DNA of 64,000 nucleotides from DATFVJ01 sp035517695. Its GTDB lineage: Bacteria; Actinomycetota; Actinomycetes; Streptosporangiales; Streptosporangiaceae. Numbering within the stretch: the first letter of the stretch is position 1; the number at the start of each line of letters is the position of its first letter. A program made the translations under genes and the position numbers. Below are positions 8,232-17,197 of the stretch, in pieces. The notes under the pieces were generated by a model that saw only the letters and a list, made by a program, of their open reading frames with translations, searched no databases and had not been told where the DNA came from. The stretch spans positions 62,001 through 126,000 of the forward strand of contig DATIYI010000041.1 in NCBI GenBank assembly GCA_035517695.1. Direction: 5' to 3'.

Positions 8232-9171
8232 CGGCAGCCTCCACGTTCGGAACGGGCACGCCAAGCAGTCCCGCGAGCTCACGCAGCACGGCGGGGGCAT
8301 CCGCCGCGACGGCCAGGTCGGCGATCGCCATCATCGGGCAGCTACGGTCGGTGTTCACCGATATCACGTGCTCAGGCGCGCCGATGGCCGCGACGTGCTG
8401 TACCGCACCTGACACGCCGAAGGCGACGTAGAGCTCCGGGTGAACCGTAACCCCAGTGGTGCCGATCTGGCGGCCGGACGGCGCCCAGCCGACGTCCACC
8501 GCCACCCTGGTCGCACCTAGCGACGCGCCCGCGCGCGCCGCCACGTGTTTGAGCAGGTCGAACTCCGCCGCACGCTGGAGCCCGGCACCGCCGGCGAACA
8601 CCCGGGGCGCCTCAGCCAGGTCGATCGTCTCTGCGGTCGGCGCGGCGACATCGACGATGTTGGCGTCGTGGCGATACGGCAGGGCCAGTTCGATCTCGAC
8701 GGGAGCGCACCGCCGGCTCGCGGCCGAGGCAGGCTCGACTCCGGTTAGTCCTGGCAGGAGGGTAACGACAGCAGGCCGGTCAATGTCCGCCGCCACCAGG
8801 ATCTGTCCGTCGTACCTGGCCACGGTGACCCGCTCAGGTGTCACCGCGACCGCCCCCGCCCAGAGCGGGCGGCGCATGTCCGCGGCGAGCCGCGGCGCAA
8901 GGTCGCGGCCGTCGGCGGATCCGGGCAGCATGACGACGTCGACGTGGGCGAGCGGCACGGCAAGCGCCGCGGCCCAGGCGGCGGGCGCGTAGGGTCCCAC
9001 CTCCGCGATCCTGACACTGGTCGCGGCGACCTGGAGTGCCGCCGCGGCCTGAGCGGTCCCCGAACCGATGAGCAGCACATCCCCGCCGCATTCGGCCACT
9101 GTCTCGTCCGCGCCAGGCGGCAGCATGCCCTCGCGCACGGGGACGACCGCGATCGTCTCGGCGCCGCTCAC
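8224..9171 (-). CDS. mycofactocin-locus electron transfer flavoprotein, alpha subunit
   Basis: Alpha subunit of the ETF pair; it binds the electron-shuttling FAD. The C-terminal FAD domain is clear (GWAPSGRQIGTTGVTVHPEL, followed by YVAFGVSGAVQH and a NTD..CPMMAIADLAVAAD segment). The N-terminal domain is divergent but the length (315 residues) is normal. Starts 4 nt inside the stop of the first OYE-type gene. Its partner is the gene ending at 5660, separated by the FixC and FixX genes rather than adjacent as usual. Confidence 0.9.
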   Translation of the reverse strand: MSGAETIAVVPVREGMLPPGADETVAECGGDVLLIGSGTAQAAAALQVAATSVRIAEVGPYAPAAWAAALAVPLAHVDVVMLPGSADGRDLAPRLAADMRRPLWAGAVAVTPERVTVARYDGQILVAADIDRPAVVTLLPGLTGVEPASAASRRCAPVEIELALPYRHDANIVDVAAPTAETIDLAEAPRVFAGGAGLQRAAEFDLLKHVAARAGASLGATRVAVDVGWAPSGRQIGTTGVTVHPELYVAFGVSGAVQHVAAIGAPEHVISVNTDRSCPMMAIADLAVAADAPAVLRELAGLLGVPVPNVEAAGA

Positions 9172-11144
9172 AGCAGCTCCCCGACCCTCTCACCGTCGAT
9201 GACGGCGGCGTGCGCACGGCGAGGTGCCACGCAGTCACCCACTCGGTGCACGGCGGGACCATCCCCGGCCCGACGCAGTTCCTTGAGGCCGAAATAGAGC
9301 TCGTCGGCCGGTGCCTGCTGAACGGCGAGCACCACCCAGTCGGCGCGCTGCTGCCCGGCGGCGCCCGTCGCGAGATGCCGGGTGGTAACCCCCCCAGACA
9401 CGACGCCGGTGATCAGTGTGTCCGTGGTCTGCGCGATGCCCCTCCGAGTGGCCCGCAGCCACCACGTTTCCATGTCCAGCGTGATACCGAGGTCCTGACC
9501 GGCCACCATGCCGCTGGTGGTGAGCTCGACCTCGCAGCCACGATCGGCAAGCACCTCGGCGGTGCTCGTCGCCTGGTGGAATCCCAGGTCGTCCACTACA
9601 AGGACCCGGCCGCGTGGATTCGCGGAGCCGTCAAGAACGTCCCGGACGTCGCAGATTTCCGGCGCACCCGCTGGTAGGTTCGCCGTCGCCCAGTAAGGCC
9701 TGTCAGGCCGCGCGCCGGTTGCCACCACGACGACGTCAGGTCGCTCGGCCCGCACGAGATCGATGTCCACACGCACGCCAGTCTTGAGCGCCGCTCCCGC
9801 TCGCCTGCACTCGGCAAGCTGGTTGCGGACAAGATCCCCGAACTCCGCCCGCCCTGGCGCCCTGGCGGCGATCCGCACCTGGCCGCCCAGTTCATCGTCG
9901 CATTCGCACACCGTGACATCGTGGCCGCGCAGTGCCGCACTGATGGCCGCCTGCAATCCGGCTGGCCCGCCGCCGGCGATCATTATGCGGCGCGGCCGTT
10001 GCACCGGTGGCGGCAGCGGAACGGCCTCACGGCCGGCGCGCGGATTTTCGATGCAGCCGAGCCAGCGGCCCAGGCCCATACGCCCCACGCATTCCTGGTT
10101 GCAGGACAGGCACAGCCGGATGTCCTCGGCATGACCGGATCGCGTCTTTGCGGCGAAATCGGGGTCGGCGATCTGCCCGCGGACGACGCCGATCAGGTCC
10201 GCGTGACCCTCGGCGAGGGCGCGCTCGGCCTGGATGGGGTCCTTGAACCGGCCCACCCCGACCACGGGCAGCTGCACGGTCTTCCGTATCGCTGACGGGA
10301 TGAACAGGGCATAGCCCGGCGGGACTGCCATCGAAGCTTCGATCATGTAGAGGGTGGAGGTGGCAACCCCAATCGAGGTGTTGATGTAGTCCGCGTGGCG
10401 GCTGTCCTCCACCATCTTCGCGACCTCTGTCGTTTGATCGAGCGTGATGCCGCCGGCCATCAGTTCGTCACCACACAGGCGTACCCCGAGCGCCATGCCA
10501 GGGCCGATCTCCGCCCGCACCGCGGCGAGGACCTCAAGAAGGAAACGGGCTCTGTCCGCGAGGGACCCTCCGTAGGAGTCCGTGCGGTGGTTCGTAGCAC
10601 CGGACAGGAAGCCACGGACGATTGAGGAGTGCGAGCACTGCAACTCGATACCGTCGAAGCCGCCCTGGCGGCAGTGGCCGGCGACGGTCGCGTAGCCGTC
10701 GATGATCTCGCGTATCTCGGTGCTCGTGACGGGCTTGGGCACCTCGCGGAACATCGGATCGGGCACGGCTGATGGCGCCCACACCGGTCGCCGGGAGTAC
10801 ATCCCGCTTGCCTGTCCACCGTTGTGGTTGAGCTGGGCGAATATTGGTGTGCCCTGCTTGTGGACCGCATCGGTGATACGGCGGTAGCCGGGCACGACGG
10901 CCGGGTCGTACCCGTGGATCAGCTTTTCGTATGGCCAGTCGGTCGGGTGGGTTGATTGCTCTTCTGTGATGATCAGCCCGGCTCCGCCCCGCGCGCGAGC
11001 GGCATAGTAGGCGGCATGCTGTGCGCTCGGACGGCCGCCTTCCGCATAGTTCGTCAGGTGCGCGCAGAAAACGATGCGGTTGCGTACCACGACAGGGCCC
11101 AGCCGGAGGGGCCGCAGCAGGAATCTGTAGCGGGATCCAGTCAT
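9168..11144 (-). CDS. mycofactocin-system FadH/OYE-family oxidoreductase (first copy)
   Basis: A 658-residue 2,4-dienoyl-CoA reductase-like flavoprotein. Domain order: FMN-binding OYE TIM barrel (about 1-350, with QLNHNGGQ and DSYGGSLADRARF), a [4Fe-4S] binding stretch (CLSCNQEC then WLGCIENP), and an NAD(P)/FAD domain with IAGGGPAGLQAAISAALRGH. Proteins of this type occur specifically in some mycofactocin loci, where they are inferred to move electrons between the cofactor system and nicotinamide or ETF. The 4-nt overlaps with both neighbours show translational coupling. Substrate unknown. Confidence 0.9.
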   Translation of the reverse strand: MTGSRYRFLLRPLRLGPVVVRNRIVFCAHLTNYAEGGRPSAQHAAYYAARARGGAGLIITEEQSTHPTDWPYEKLIHGYDPAVVPGYRRITDAVHKQGTPIFAQLNHNGGQASGMYSRRPVWAPSAVPDPMFREVPKPVTSTEIREIIDGYATVAGHCRQGGFDGIELQCSHSSIVRGFLSGATNHRTDSYGGSLADRARFLLEVLAAVRAEIGPGMALGVRLCGDELMAGGITLDQTTEVAKMVEDSRHADYINTSIGVATSTLYMIEASMAVPPGYALFIPSAIRKTVQLPVVGVGRFKDPIQAERALAEGHADLIGVVRGQIADPDFAAKTRSGHAEDIRLCLSCNQECVGRMGLGRWLGCIENPRAGREAVPLPPPVQRPRRIMIAGGGPAGLQAAISAALRGHDVTVCECDDELGGQVRIAARAPGRAEFGDLVRNQLAECRRAGAALKTGVRVDIDLVRAERPDVVVVATGARPDRPYWATANLPAGAPEICDVRDVLDGSANPRGRVLVVDDLGFHQATSTAEVLADRGCEVELTTSGMVAGQDLGITLDMETWWLRATRRGIAQTTDTLITGVVSGGVTTRHLATGAAGQQRADWVVLAVQQAPADELYFGLKELRRAGDGPAVHRVGDCVAPRRAHAAVIDGERVGELL

Positions 11145-13144
11145 CGCGCCGCGCCGGTCAGGGAAGTGCGCTTGACCTGCCCAAGACCGAGCGCGGCGCG
11201 CCTACCCTCCAGGACTGCCTCGTAAATGGTGCGTGGTGCCACCGCGTCGCCTGCGATCATGGTGACAGGTGTGAGCGCCCCCGCAGGTGCCTCGGCGTCA
11301 TCGGAGGCGGCGGGCAAGCGCGGTCCAGCGTCGATCACGACGGCGGCGGGAATCGTCCGCATTTCTCCGCTGAAGATGTCCTCCACGTCAGCGCCGTCGC
11401 CGCCGACCCTGCGCAGAACGCAGCGGCGGGCCAGCGTGACGCCGGCCGACTGCAGCCGGATGTTCGCGGCGACGAGGTCACCAGTCAGCGCCAGTTGCTG
11501 GCCGGCGATCTGGTCGGGAAATGCGAGTGCGGTAGGTCCTCGCACGGAGAGCAGTTCGGCGATTGAGATGCCGATCGGCCCGCCAATGGGGTCCCACACC
11601 AACACCGGCCCCTTTGTCGTTTCCCGGCCGGCCGCGATGTCAGCCAGAAACTGCCGTGCGGACAGCACCTCGCCGCCAGCGACGATCTGATAGGCCGGCT
11701 CGCCGTCGCGGCCGCCGATAGCGACCACGACAGGGCCGGGATGGGCATGCGCTTCCCCGGGGCTGACGCGGTGGCTCAGCTCGATCTCGACGCCGAGGCG
11801 GCGGCATTGGCTTTCGAGCCACGCGACGAGGGCGGCGAGATTCTCTCTGCCTGGTGCGGCGGCCGCTACGGCGGCGGTGCCGCCGAGGTGGTCAGATGCT
11901 TCGGCGAGCCGGACGCGGTGGCCGTGGGCGGCTGCGACGCGCGCCGCCTCGAGCCCGGCCGGCCCACCGCCAATGACGAGCAGATCAACGGGTGTGACGG
12001 CGCTGCCTGCCGTGGGTCCTGTATGTTCTCTGTCGCCGCTGTCGTTGATGGCCTCGTCCTGTGTCTCGTGGCCCGACCTCGGGTCAGCGACGCAGCTCAC
12101 GATCGGATTCCGGGTGTCGAGCACCTGGCAGGCCTGGTTGCACAGGATGCACGGGCGTGGCGGCGCGCCCCCGCCGAGCTTGCGGCCAAGGTGGGCGTCC
12201 GCGATCTGCGCGCGCGTCATCTCGACGCCGTCGCAGCTGCCGTCGGCGATCGCCTGCTCGGCCATGAGCGGATCGACGATCGATCCCTGTGCGAAGACGG
12301 CGACGGCACCGCCGACCGCGGCACGGATACGGCTGGCCAGCGCCAGGTTGAAGCCGGGAGCAGCGTGCGAGTCGGGCCGCGTCGCGGTGGCCGAGTAGAT
12401 GGCGCCGCGCACGACCACCAGGTAGTCGATCAGCGGCGCGAGACTGGCCGCGATCGGCGCGGCCTGCTCGGGAGTGATGCCCGCCCAAGGGGCGAGCTCG
12501 TCGCAGGACAGGCGGAGCCCGAGGACCCCGCCAGCGAGTCGTTGCCTTACCGAAATGAGCACCTCGCGGGCGAAACGGAGCCGGTCGGTGCCGTATGGAT
12601 CGGTGCGCTTGTTCGTCAGGCCGGAGAGGAACTGCCTGACCAGGCTGTGCTGGCCCGCATTGACCTCGACACCGGCCAGCCCGGCGGCCATGGCGAGGCG
12701 CGCGGCGCCTGCGAAGCCTTCGACTACTGCGGCGATGTCCTCCGCCTCCATGACCTTGGGCATCTCGCGCGTGTCGACTCCCGGTACACCCGAAGGTGCC
12801 CACAGTTCCCGCTGGCTGTACGCGGAGCTGCCCTGGCCGCCGAAATGGCCGACAGAAGCGAGCACCAACGACTCGTGGTCGGCGCAGGCCGCCGCCACGT
12901 CAGCCCAGCCTTGGCGGCAGCGCGAAGCCAGCGGCGCACGTTCATATGGCCAGTCGGACTCATGCACCGACGCCGTCTCGGTAACGATGACTCCCGCGCC
13001 GCCGGCTGCGCGCCGCGCGTAATAGGCGACGTGTCGGCCGGTAACCGCACGGCCGTCATCACCAAGATTCGTCACATGCGGGCCGAACATCAGCCGATTC
13101 GGCGCACTCGCAGGACCGAGCGGCATGGGTTGCAGCAGCCTCAC
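11141..13144 (-). CDS. mycofactocin-system FadH/OYE-family oxidoreductase (second copy)
   Basis: A 667-residue paralogue of the downstream flavoenzyme with the same architecture: OYE barrel (about 1-340, with GHFGGQ and TDPYGTDRLRFAREV), Fe-S segment (PCILCNQAC then IVSCVADP), then a dinucleotide-binding domain with LVIGGGPAGLEAARVAAAHG. The barrel has GHFGGQ where the first copy has LNHNGGQ, so active-site details differ between the copies. It also has an acidic, low-complexity linker (HETQDEAINDSGDREHTGP) between the Fe-S and FAD domains. Overlaps mftC by 4 nt. Confidence 0.9.
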   Translation of the reverse strand: MRLLQPMPLGPASAPNRLMFGPHVTNLGDDGRAVTGRHVAYYARRAAGGAGVIVTETASVHESDWPYERAPLASRCRQGWADVAAACADHESLVLASVGHFGGQGSSAYSQRELWAPSGVPGVDTREMPKVMEAEDIAAVVEGFAGAARLAMAAGLAGVEVNAGQHSLVRQFLSGLTNKRTDPYGTDRLRFAREVLISVRQRLAGGVLGLRLSCDELAPWAGITPEQAAPIAASLAPLIDYLVVVRGAIYSATATRPDSHAAPGFNLALASRIRAAVGGAVAVFAQGSIVDPLMAEQAIADGSCDGVEMTRAQIADAHLGRKLGGGAPPRPCILCNQACQVLDTRNPIVSCVADPRSGHETQDEAINDSGDREHTGPTAGSAVTPVDLLVIGGGPAGLEAARVAAAHGHRVRLAEASDHLGGTAAVAAAAPGRENLAALVAWLESQCRRLGVEIELSHRVSPGEAHAHPGPVVVAIGGRDGEPAYQIVAGGEVLSARQFLADIAAGRETTKGPVLVWDPIGGPIGISIAELLSVRGPTALAFPDQIAGQQLALTGDLVAANIRLQSAGVTLARRCVLRRVGGDGADVEDIFSGEMRTIPAAVVIDAGPRLPAASDDAEAPAGALTPVTMIAGDAVAPRTIYEAVLEGRRAALGLGQVKRTSLTGAAR

Positions 13145-14340
13145 CCGAGCCGTCCCAGTGTGACGAAAACAGGCTCCCCGCTTGCCGCGTTTCCGGCCCG
13201 GCGCTTCGAGTGGCCAGGCCCCGGGTGCGGCACAAGTACCGGGTCAAGCCGACGCGCCTGCAGTGCCGCTTCACCATATCCGTGCACGCACTCGGGGTCG
13301 GGACCGTCAAGTGCAAGCCCGGTGAAGAACTTGCTCGCCATGCATCCGCCGCGGCAGGCATCGTAGCTGCCGCAGGAGGCACATGCTCCAGCGGAGCCTG
13401 GCTCACGCAGGCTTTTGAACAGGGCGGACTCCCGCCAGACCTTAGTAAAGCCAGCGCAGCCGCCGTCGCCGCGTACCGTTCCCGCGCGGAACTGCTCGTG
13501 CAGGACGAATGGGCACGCATAAACGTCGCCGATCGGGTCTATCAGGCACACGACCCGGCCCGCTCCGCAGAGATTCAGGCCGGGCAGGGGCGCGCCTAGC
13601 GCGGACAGATGGAAGAACGAGTCGCCGGTGAGCACCTCCGGCCGGTCGAGCAGCCACGCATGCAGGTCACGCTGCTGCTGCCGAGTCGGGTGCAGCTCGG
13701 ACCAGGTGTCGGCGCCCCGCCCCGATGGCCGCAGCCTGGTCAGCCGCAATTGCGCGGAATAGGAAGCGGCCAGGCGCTCGAACGCGTCGAGCTGGCCGAT
13801 GTTGTGCCTGGTGACCACGATGGAGATCTTGAATGCGCCAAATCCCGCTGCCGCCAGGTTGTCCATCGCGCGCCGTGCCGCCGCGTAGGAGCCCTCGCCG
13901 CGGATCGCGTCGTTCGTCGCCGGGTCGGCGCCGTCAACGCTGACCTGAACATCCAGGTAGTCCATTGCCGTCAGCCGCGCGGCGGCAGTCGGCGTCAGCA
14001 TCGTCCCGTTGGTTGAGAACTTCACGCCCACGCCTCGCTCCACCGCGTAGCCGGCGAGGTCGAAGAAATCGGGGCGAATCATCGGCTCGCCACCGCCGAT
14101 GTTCACATAGAACACCTGCAGGTCGTGAAGTTCGTCGATGAGCCGGCGCGCTTCGCCGGTGGTAAGCTCCCGCGGATCGCGGCGGCCGGACGAGCTCAGG
14201 CAATGCACGCAAGCGAGGTTGCAACCGTAGGTGAGCTCCCAGGTGAGGCAGATTGGCGCGGCCAGGCCATGGGAGAGGCGGCCGGCAAGGGCGGGCCGAA
14301 GGGGCGCTTGGCCGGGGCCAGGGCTGACGTCAGCGGGCAC
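13141..14340 (-). CDS. mftC: mycofactocin radical SAM maturase MftC
   Basis: Radical SAM/SPASM enzyme that oxidatively decarboxylates the C-terminal Tyr of MftA and then forms the Val-Tyr cross-link. The 399-residue protein has the radical SAM motif CNLACVHC (CxxxCxxC) near residue 40, the SAM-binding GGGEP motif, and C-terminal SPASM cysteines in CASCGSYDACRGGC plus a later CVHG. Length matches the family. It overlaps mftB by 11 nt and the next gene by 4 nt. Confidence 0.96.
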   Translation of the reverse strand: MPADVSPGPGQAPLRPALAGRLSHGLAAPICLTWELTYGCNLACVHCLSSSGRRDPRELTTGEARRLIDELHDLQVFYVNIGGGEPMIRPDFFDLAGYAVERGVGVKFSTNGTMLTPTAAARLTAMDYLDVQVSVDGADPATNDAIRGEGSYAAARRAMDNLAAAGFGAFKISIVVTRHNIGQLDAFERLAASYSAQLRLTRLRPSGRGADTWSELHPTRQQQRDLHAWLLDRPEVLTGDSFFHLSALGAPLPGLNLCGAGRVVCLIDPIGDVYACPFVLHEQFRAGTVRGDGGCAGFTKVWRESALFKSLREPGSAGACASCGSYDACRGGCMASKFFTGLALDGPDPECVHGYGEAALQARRLDPVLVPHPGPGHSKRRAGNAASGEPVFVTLGRLG

Positions 14341-14593
14341 GGATCACCTCCGAGGTCAGCAGGCCAGCCAGCGCGAATTCGTAGGACTTAATGCTGCCCG
14401 AGGGCACGCGGGCGGTCAGGGCATCGCGCGCACTGGCGAATTCCGCCAGCGTCTCGACAAGCTCGACCAGCGCTGGCGCTTTGAGGAACACAAGACGGCG
14501 GTTGCCGTAGTGGTAGGCGAGGCCGCCGAACTCCTCGCGCCTGATCGCTACATTTGGGTGCTTCTCGTAGGCCCGTCCGACGTCAAATGCCAT
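14330..14593 (-). CDS. mftB: mycofactocin peptide chaperone MftB
   Basis: A small (87-residue) PqqD-like RiPP recognition element that binds the MftA leader and presents it to MftC. The ATG at 14593 is 2 nt after the mftA stop. The protein starts MAFDVGRAYEKHPNVAIRRE, with the expected winged-helix pattern (beta-rich RREEFGGLAYHYGNRRLVFL then helices LVELVETLAEF). Position and size agree with the family. Confidence 0.93.
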   Translation of the reverse strand: MAFDVGRAYEKHPNVAIRREEFGGLAYHYGNRRLVFLKAPALVELVETLAEFASARDALTARVPSGSIKSYEFALAGLLTSEVIRAR

Positions 14594-14595
14594 CG

Positions 14596-14760
14596 TCAGT
14601 AGACGCCGCACATGCCGTCGATCGAGATTTCCTCGACCAAGAGCTCCTCGGTGTCCCCGGTCTGCCCGGTGTCCCCGGTCTGCCCGGTGCGCTCGTTTTG
14701 CTGGGTGTGCTCGGCCGTGCTCTCGCCTCGAGCGCTGGTCTGGCTGGTGTCGCTGCTCAT
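14596..14760 (-). CDS. mftA: mycofactocin precursor peptide MftA
   Basis: A 54-residue precursor of the redox cofactor mycofactocin. The C-terminus EEISIDGMCGVY carries the conserved IDGMCGVY core, whose final Val-Tyr becomes the cofactor. ATG at 14760; the longer open frame is unsupported. The leader contains a duplicated GQTGDTGQTGD stretch (15-nt DNA repeat around 14656-14690), making it longer than the usual ~30-residue MftA; the segment just before the core (TEELLVEEI) is the part normally recognised by MftB. First gene of the minus-strand operon, divergent from mftR. Confidence 0.96.
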   Translation of the reverse strand: MSSDTSQTSARGESTAEHTQQNERTGQTGDTGQTGDTEELLVEEISIDGMCGVY

Positions 14761-14830
14761 CGCCTCCGCCTCCCCGGGCTTGCGCGGCCGACGCGGTCGC
14801 GACGTCGCGTGAGAAATATGGTTACATAAC

Positions 14831-14847
14831 ATGGCACCGAGTGCCAT
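14831..14847. promoter_or_regulatory. perfect inverted repeat in mftA-mftR intergenic region (candidate operator)
   Basis: atggcac-cga-gtgccat is a perfect 7-bp dyad with a 3-nt centre, 71 nt upstream of the mftA start and about 92 nt upstream of mftR. It adjoins an AT-rich stretch (gttacataacatgg) that could hold a promoter -10. A dyad of this size is typical of TetR-family operators, so MftR binding is a reasonable inference, not shown. Confidence 0.5.
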
Positions 14848-14893
14848 CCTTATGTGCGGGCTTATCGGGTGGCCTCTGTGACGTGACGATGCC

Positions 14894-14912
14894 GCGCGAC
14901 GTGCCGTCGCGC
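14894..14912. promoter_or_regulatory. second inverted repeat upstream of mftR
   Basis: gcgcgacg-tgc-cgtcgcgc is an 8-bp perfect dyad with a 3-nt centre, 26 nt before the mftR start codon. It may be a second MftR site or an RNA hairpin in the mftR leader. Its sequence differs from the dyad at 14831. Confidence 0.4.
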
Positions 14913-14938
14913 GACCCCGATGATCGAGGTGGCGACCG

Positions 14939-15733
14939 ATGGGAATGGCGGAAGCACCCGCGCCGCCCGCCGGCTGGCCGCGCCGCAAACGGGTGGCCCG
15001 CACGCGGCTGGAGGATGCCTCGCTGCGGCTGTTCGCCGAGCGTGGCTTCGAGCAGACCACGGTCGACGACCTCGCGGCCGCTTCTGGTGTCGGACGGCGC
15101 ACCATCTTCAGGTACTTCCCGTCCAAGAACGACATCGTTTTCGGCGCGCTGGACGAGCGGCTGATCATCCTGGCAGAAGAGCTCGCGACCGGGAACTCGG
15201 CCGGCCTGCCGCTGGTGGACATGATGCGGCGGGCATTCCATCTGGCCAGCAGCTACGGGCCTGGCGAGCGCGCCTCCCTCGCGGTGCGCATCCAGTTGAT
15301 CGCGACTGTGCCGTCGCTGCAGGCGCACGCGGCGTTGCGCTACCGGGCGTGGGAGGACACCGTGCAGGGGGCCGTGACGGCTCGAACAGGGCTGCACCGC
15401 GGCGTCTACGCCAGGGCCTGCGCTAAGGCCGTCGTCGCAGTGGTGTGGGCGGCCTTCGATACGTGGCGTGAGAACGGAGCCGGCGATGACCTCCCGGAGA
15501 TCATCGACGCCGCGCTCGATGTCCTGGCGTCGGGCCTGGCGGCCGTACCGGCTGTACCGCCTGCGCCGGCTGTACCGGAGGCGCCGGAGGCAGCGGCTGT
15601 ACCGGAGGCGTCGGAGGCAGCGGAGGCAGCGGCTGCACCGGAGGTGTCGCAGGCACCGGAGGTGTCGCAGGCACCGGAGGCGTCGGCTGCGCCGGCCGAG
15701 TCCGCTGGTCGGGATGCGGGGCGAGGCGCGTGA
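14939..15733 (+). CDS. mftR: TetR-family regulator of the mycofactocin locus (MftR)
   Basis: A 264-residue TetR-type repressor. The helix-turn-helix lies at about residues 20-65 (RLFAERGFEQTTVDDLAAAS, GVGRRTIFRYFPSKNDI). Its position directly upstream of mftF and divergent from mftA is that of MftR, which in mycobacteria senses acyl-CoA. The C-terminal ~60 residues form an unusual Ala/Pro/Glu tail with repeats such as PEVSQAPEVSQAPEAS, encoded by imperfect ~15-18-nt DNA repeats (15540-15700); normal MftR ends near residue 200. Start could instead be the ATG two codons downstream. Its stop overlaps mftF (GTGA). Confidence 0.9.
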   Translation: MGMAEAPAPPAGWPRRKRVARTRLEDASLRLFAERGFEQTTVDDLAAASGVGRRTIFRYFPSKNDIVFGALDERLIILAEELATGNSAGLPLVDMMRRAFHLASSYGPGERASLAVRIQLIATVPSLQAHAALRYRAWEDTVQGAVTARTGLHRGVYARACAKAVVAVVWAAFDTWRENGAGDDLPEIIDAALDVLASGLAAVPAVPPAPAVPEAPEAAAVPEASEAAEAAAAPEVSQAPEVSQAPEASAAPAESAGRDAGRGA

Positions 15734-17196
15734 ACCTGGCAGGGCGATCGTCGCGCCGGCGTTCCACCGGACCGCCGCAAGCGCACTCACCCGTGCCTGC
15801 CGGGCTGCGGCTGCGTCCCGATCCGGGATTGACCCGGTCGCGCGGTGACACTGTGCTCCTCGGCGGCTCTCCGTGCCGGCTGCTGCGGGTCCGCCCCGCC
15901 GCCGCCGCCATGATCGGCGCTTGGTGGGATGGCGCGCCGGTGCCGGGCAGCCCCGCTGCGCGGGCGCTCGCGCGCAGGCTCCTCGACACCGGCATGGCAC
16001 ATCCCGTCCCCGCCGGAGGCCCGGACAGGGGTGCTGTCACCGTCGTGATACCCGTACGCGACCGGGCGCCCGAACTGACCCGGTGCCTGGCCGGCCTCAG
16101 CGGCCTGGCGGTCATCGTGGTGGACGACTGCTCGGTGGACGCGGCCGCGGTCGCGGCAGCCGCCACGGCGGCGGGTGCGCTTTACCTGCGCAGGACGGTG
16201 ACCGGCGGCCCCGGAGCCGCGCGCAACACCGGCCTCGCCTTGGCTGGCACGCCGTTCGTCGCGTTCCTCGACTCCGACTGTGTTCCCACTCCCGGCTGGC
16301 TCGGCCGGCTGCTCCCGCATTTCTGCGATCCCGCCGTGGCCGCGGTGGCGCCGCGCATCGTCTCCCTTGAACACCGGCACGGCTGGCTGGCGCGCTACGA
16401 GGACGTCCGCTCGGCACTCGATATGGGGCTCGCCGAGAGCATTGTGCGCCCTGGTGCGCGGGTGCCGTACGTCCCTGGCGCGGCGCTTGTTGTGAGAAAG
16501 ACGGCCGCTGCCGCGGGCTTCGCTGAGGACATGCCTATCGGCGAGGACGTCGATTTCGTCTGGCGGCTCGCCGCTGAGGGCTGGCACGTGCGCTACGAGC
16601 CGGGCGCGACCGTGGCACACCAGCACCGGGTGTGCCTGCCCGATTGGTTCGCCAGGCGCAGAGACTATGGGAGTTCCGCCGCGCCGCTCGAACTGCGGCA
16701 TCCAGGTACGGTGCCCGCCGTCGCGATGTCGGGATGGAGCGCCGCTGCCTGGTTCGCGGCCACTGCAGGGCACCCTGGGACAGGCGCCGCGATCGTTGGG
16801 GGGACGACCGTGCTGCTAGCCCGTCGGCTCGCCCCATACACCGACGACTCCTGGCCGCTCGCGGCCAGGCTCGCTGGAGCCGGGACGATCGCGGCCGGGC
16901 GGCTGCTTGGCTGCGCGCTCACCCGCACGTGGTGGCCGGTAGCGATGCCCGCCGCCTGGGCGATCCCGCGGCTTCGGCTGCCACTCGCCGCCCTCATGCT
17001 CGTCCCGCCAGTGCTCGACTGGTGTGAGCGGCGGCCGTCCATGGACCCCGTACGCTACGTCGCCGCTCGCTTGCTCGCCGACGTGGCGTACAGCGTAGGG
17101 GTGTGGCAGGGCTGCGCAGCGAACAGAACCGCGGGGCCACTGCGTCCGCGGCTGTGGTGGTGGTCGGGCGCGAACGACAGACATGCCCCGCTCTGA
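15730..17196 (+). CDS. mftF: mycofactocin glycosyltransferase MftF
   Basis: A GT2-family enzyme that decorates pre-mycofactocin with a beta-1,4-glucan chain. GTG start overlapping the mftR stop by 4 nt; 488 residues. GT-A fold: VTVVIPVRDRAPELTRCL, VIVVDDCSVDA (first acidic motif), GGPGAARNTGL, FLDSDCVP (DxD-type metal site) and GEDVDFVWRLAAEGW (catalytic base region). The C-terminal third has several hydrophobic segments (around 16700-17060), consistent with membrane attachment. Tail-to-tail with the alcohol dehydrogenase 1 nt away. Confidence 0.94.
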   Translation: MNLAGRSSRRRSTGPPQAHSPVPAGLRLRPDPGLTRSRGDTVLLGGSPCRLLRVRPAAAAMIGAWWDGAPVPGSPAARALARRLLDTGMAHPVPAGGPDRGAVTVVIPVRDRAPELTRCLAGLSGLAVIVVDDCSVDAAAVAAAATAAGALYLRRTVTGGPGAARNTGLALAGTPFVAFLDSDCVPTPGWLGRLLPHFCDPAVAAVAPRIVSLEHRHGWLARYEDVRSALDMGLAESIVRPGARVPYVPGAALVVRKTAAAAGFAEDMPIGEDVDFVWRLAAEGWHVRYEPGATVAHQHRVCLPDWFARRRDYGSSAAPLELRHPGTVPAVAMSGWSAAAWFAATAGHPGTGAAIVGGTTVLLARRLAPYTDDSWPLAARLAGAGTIAAGRLLGCALTRTWWPVAMPAAWAIPRLRLPLAALMLVPPVLDWCERRPSMDPVRYVAARLLADVAYSVGVWQGCAANRTAGPLRPRLWWWSGANDRHAPL

Positions 17197-17197
17197 G

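Noticed and set aside
11741..13366. Plus-strand open frame (about 540 codons) opposite the second OYE-type gene
   Set aside because: Antisense shadow with no domain; the minus-strand flavoenzyme is full length with all motifs.
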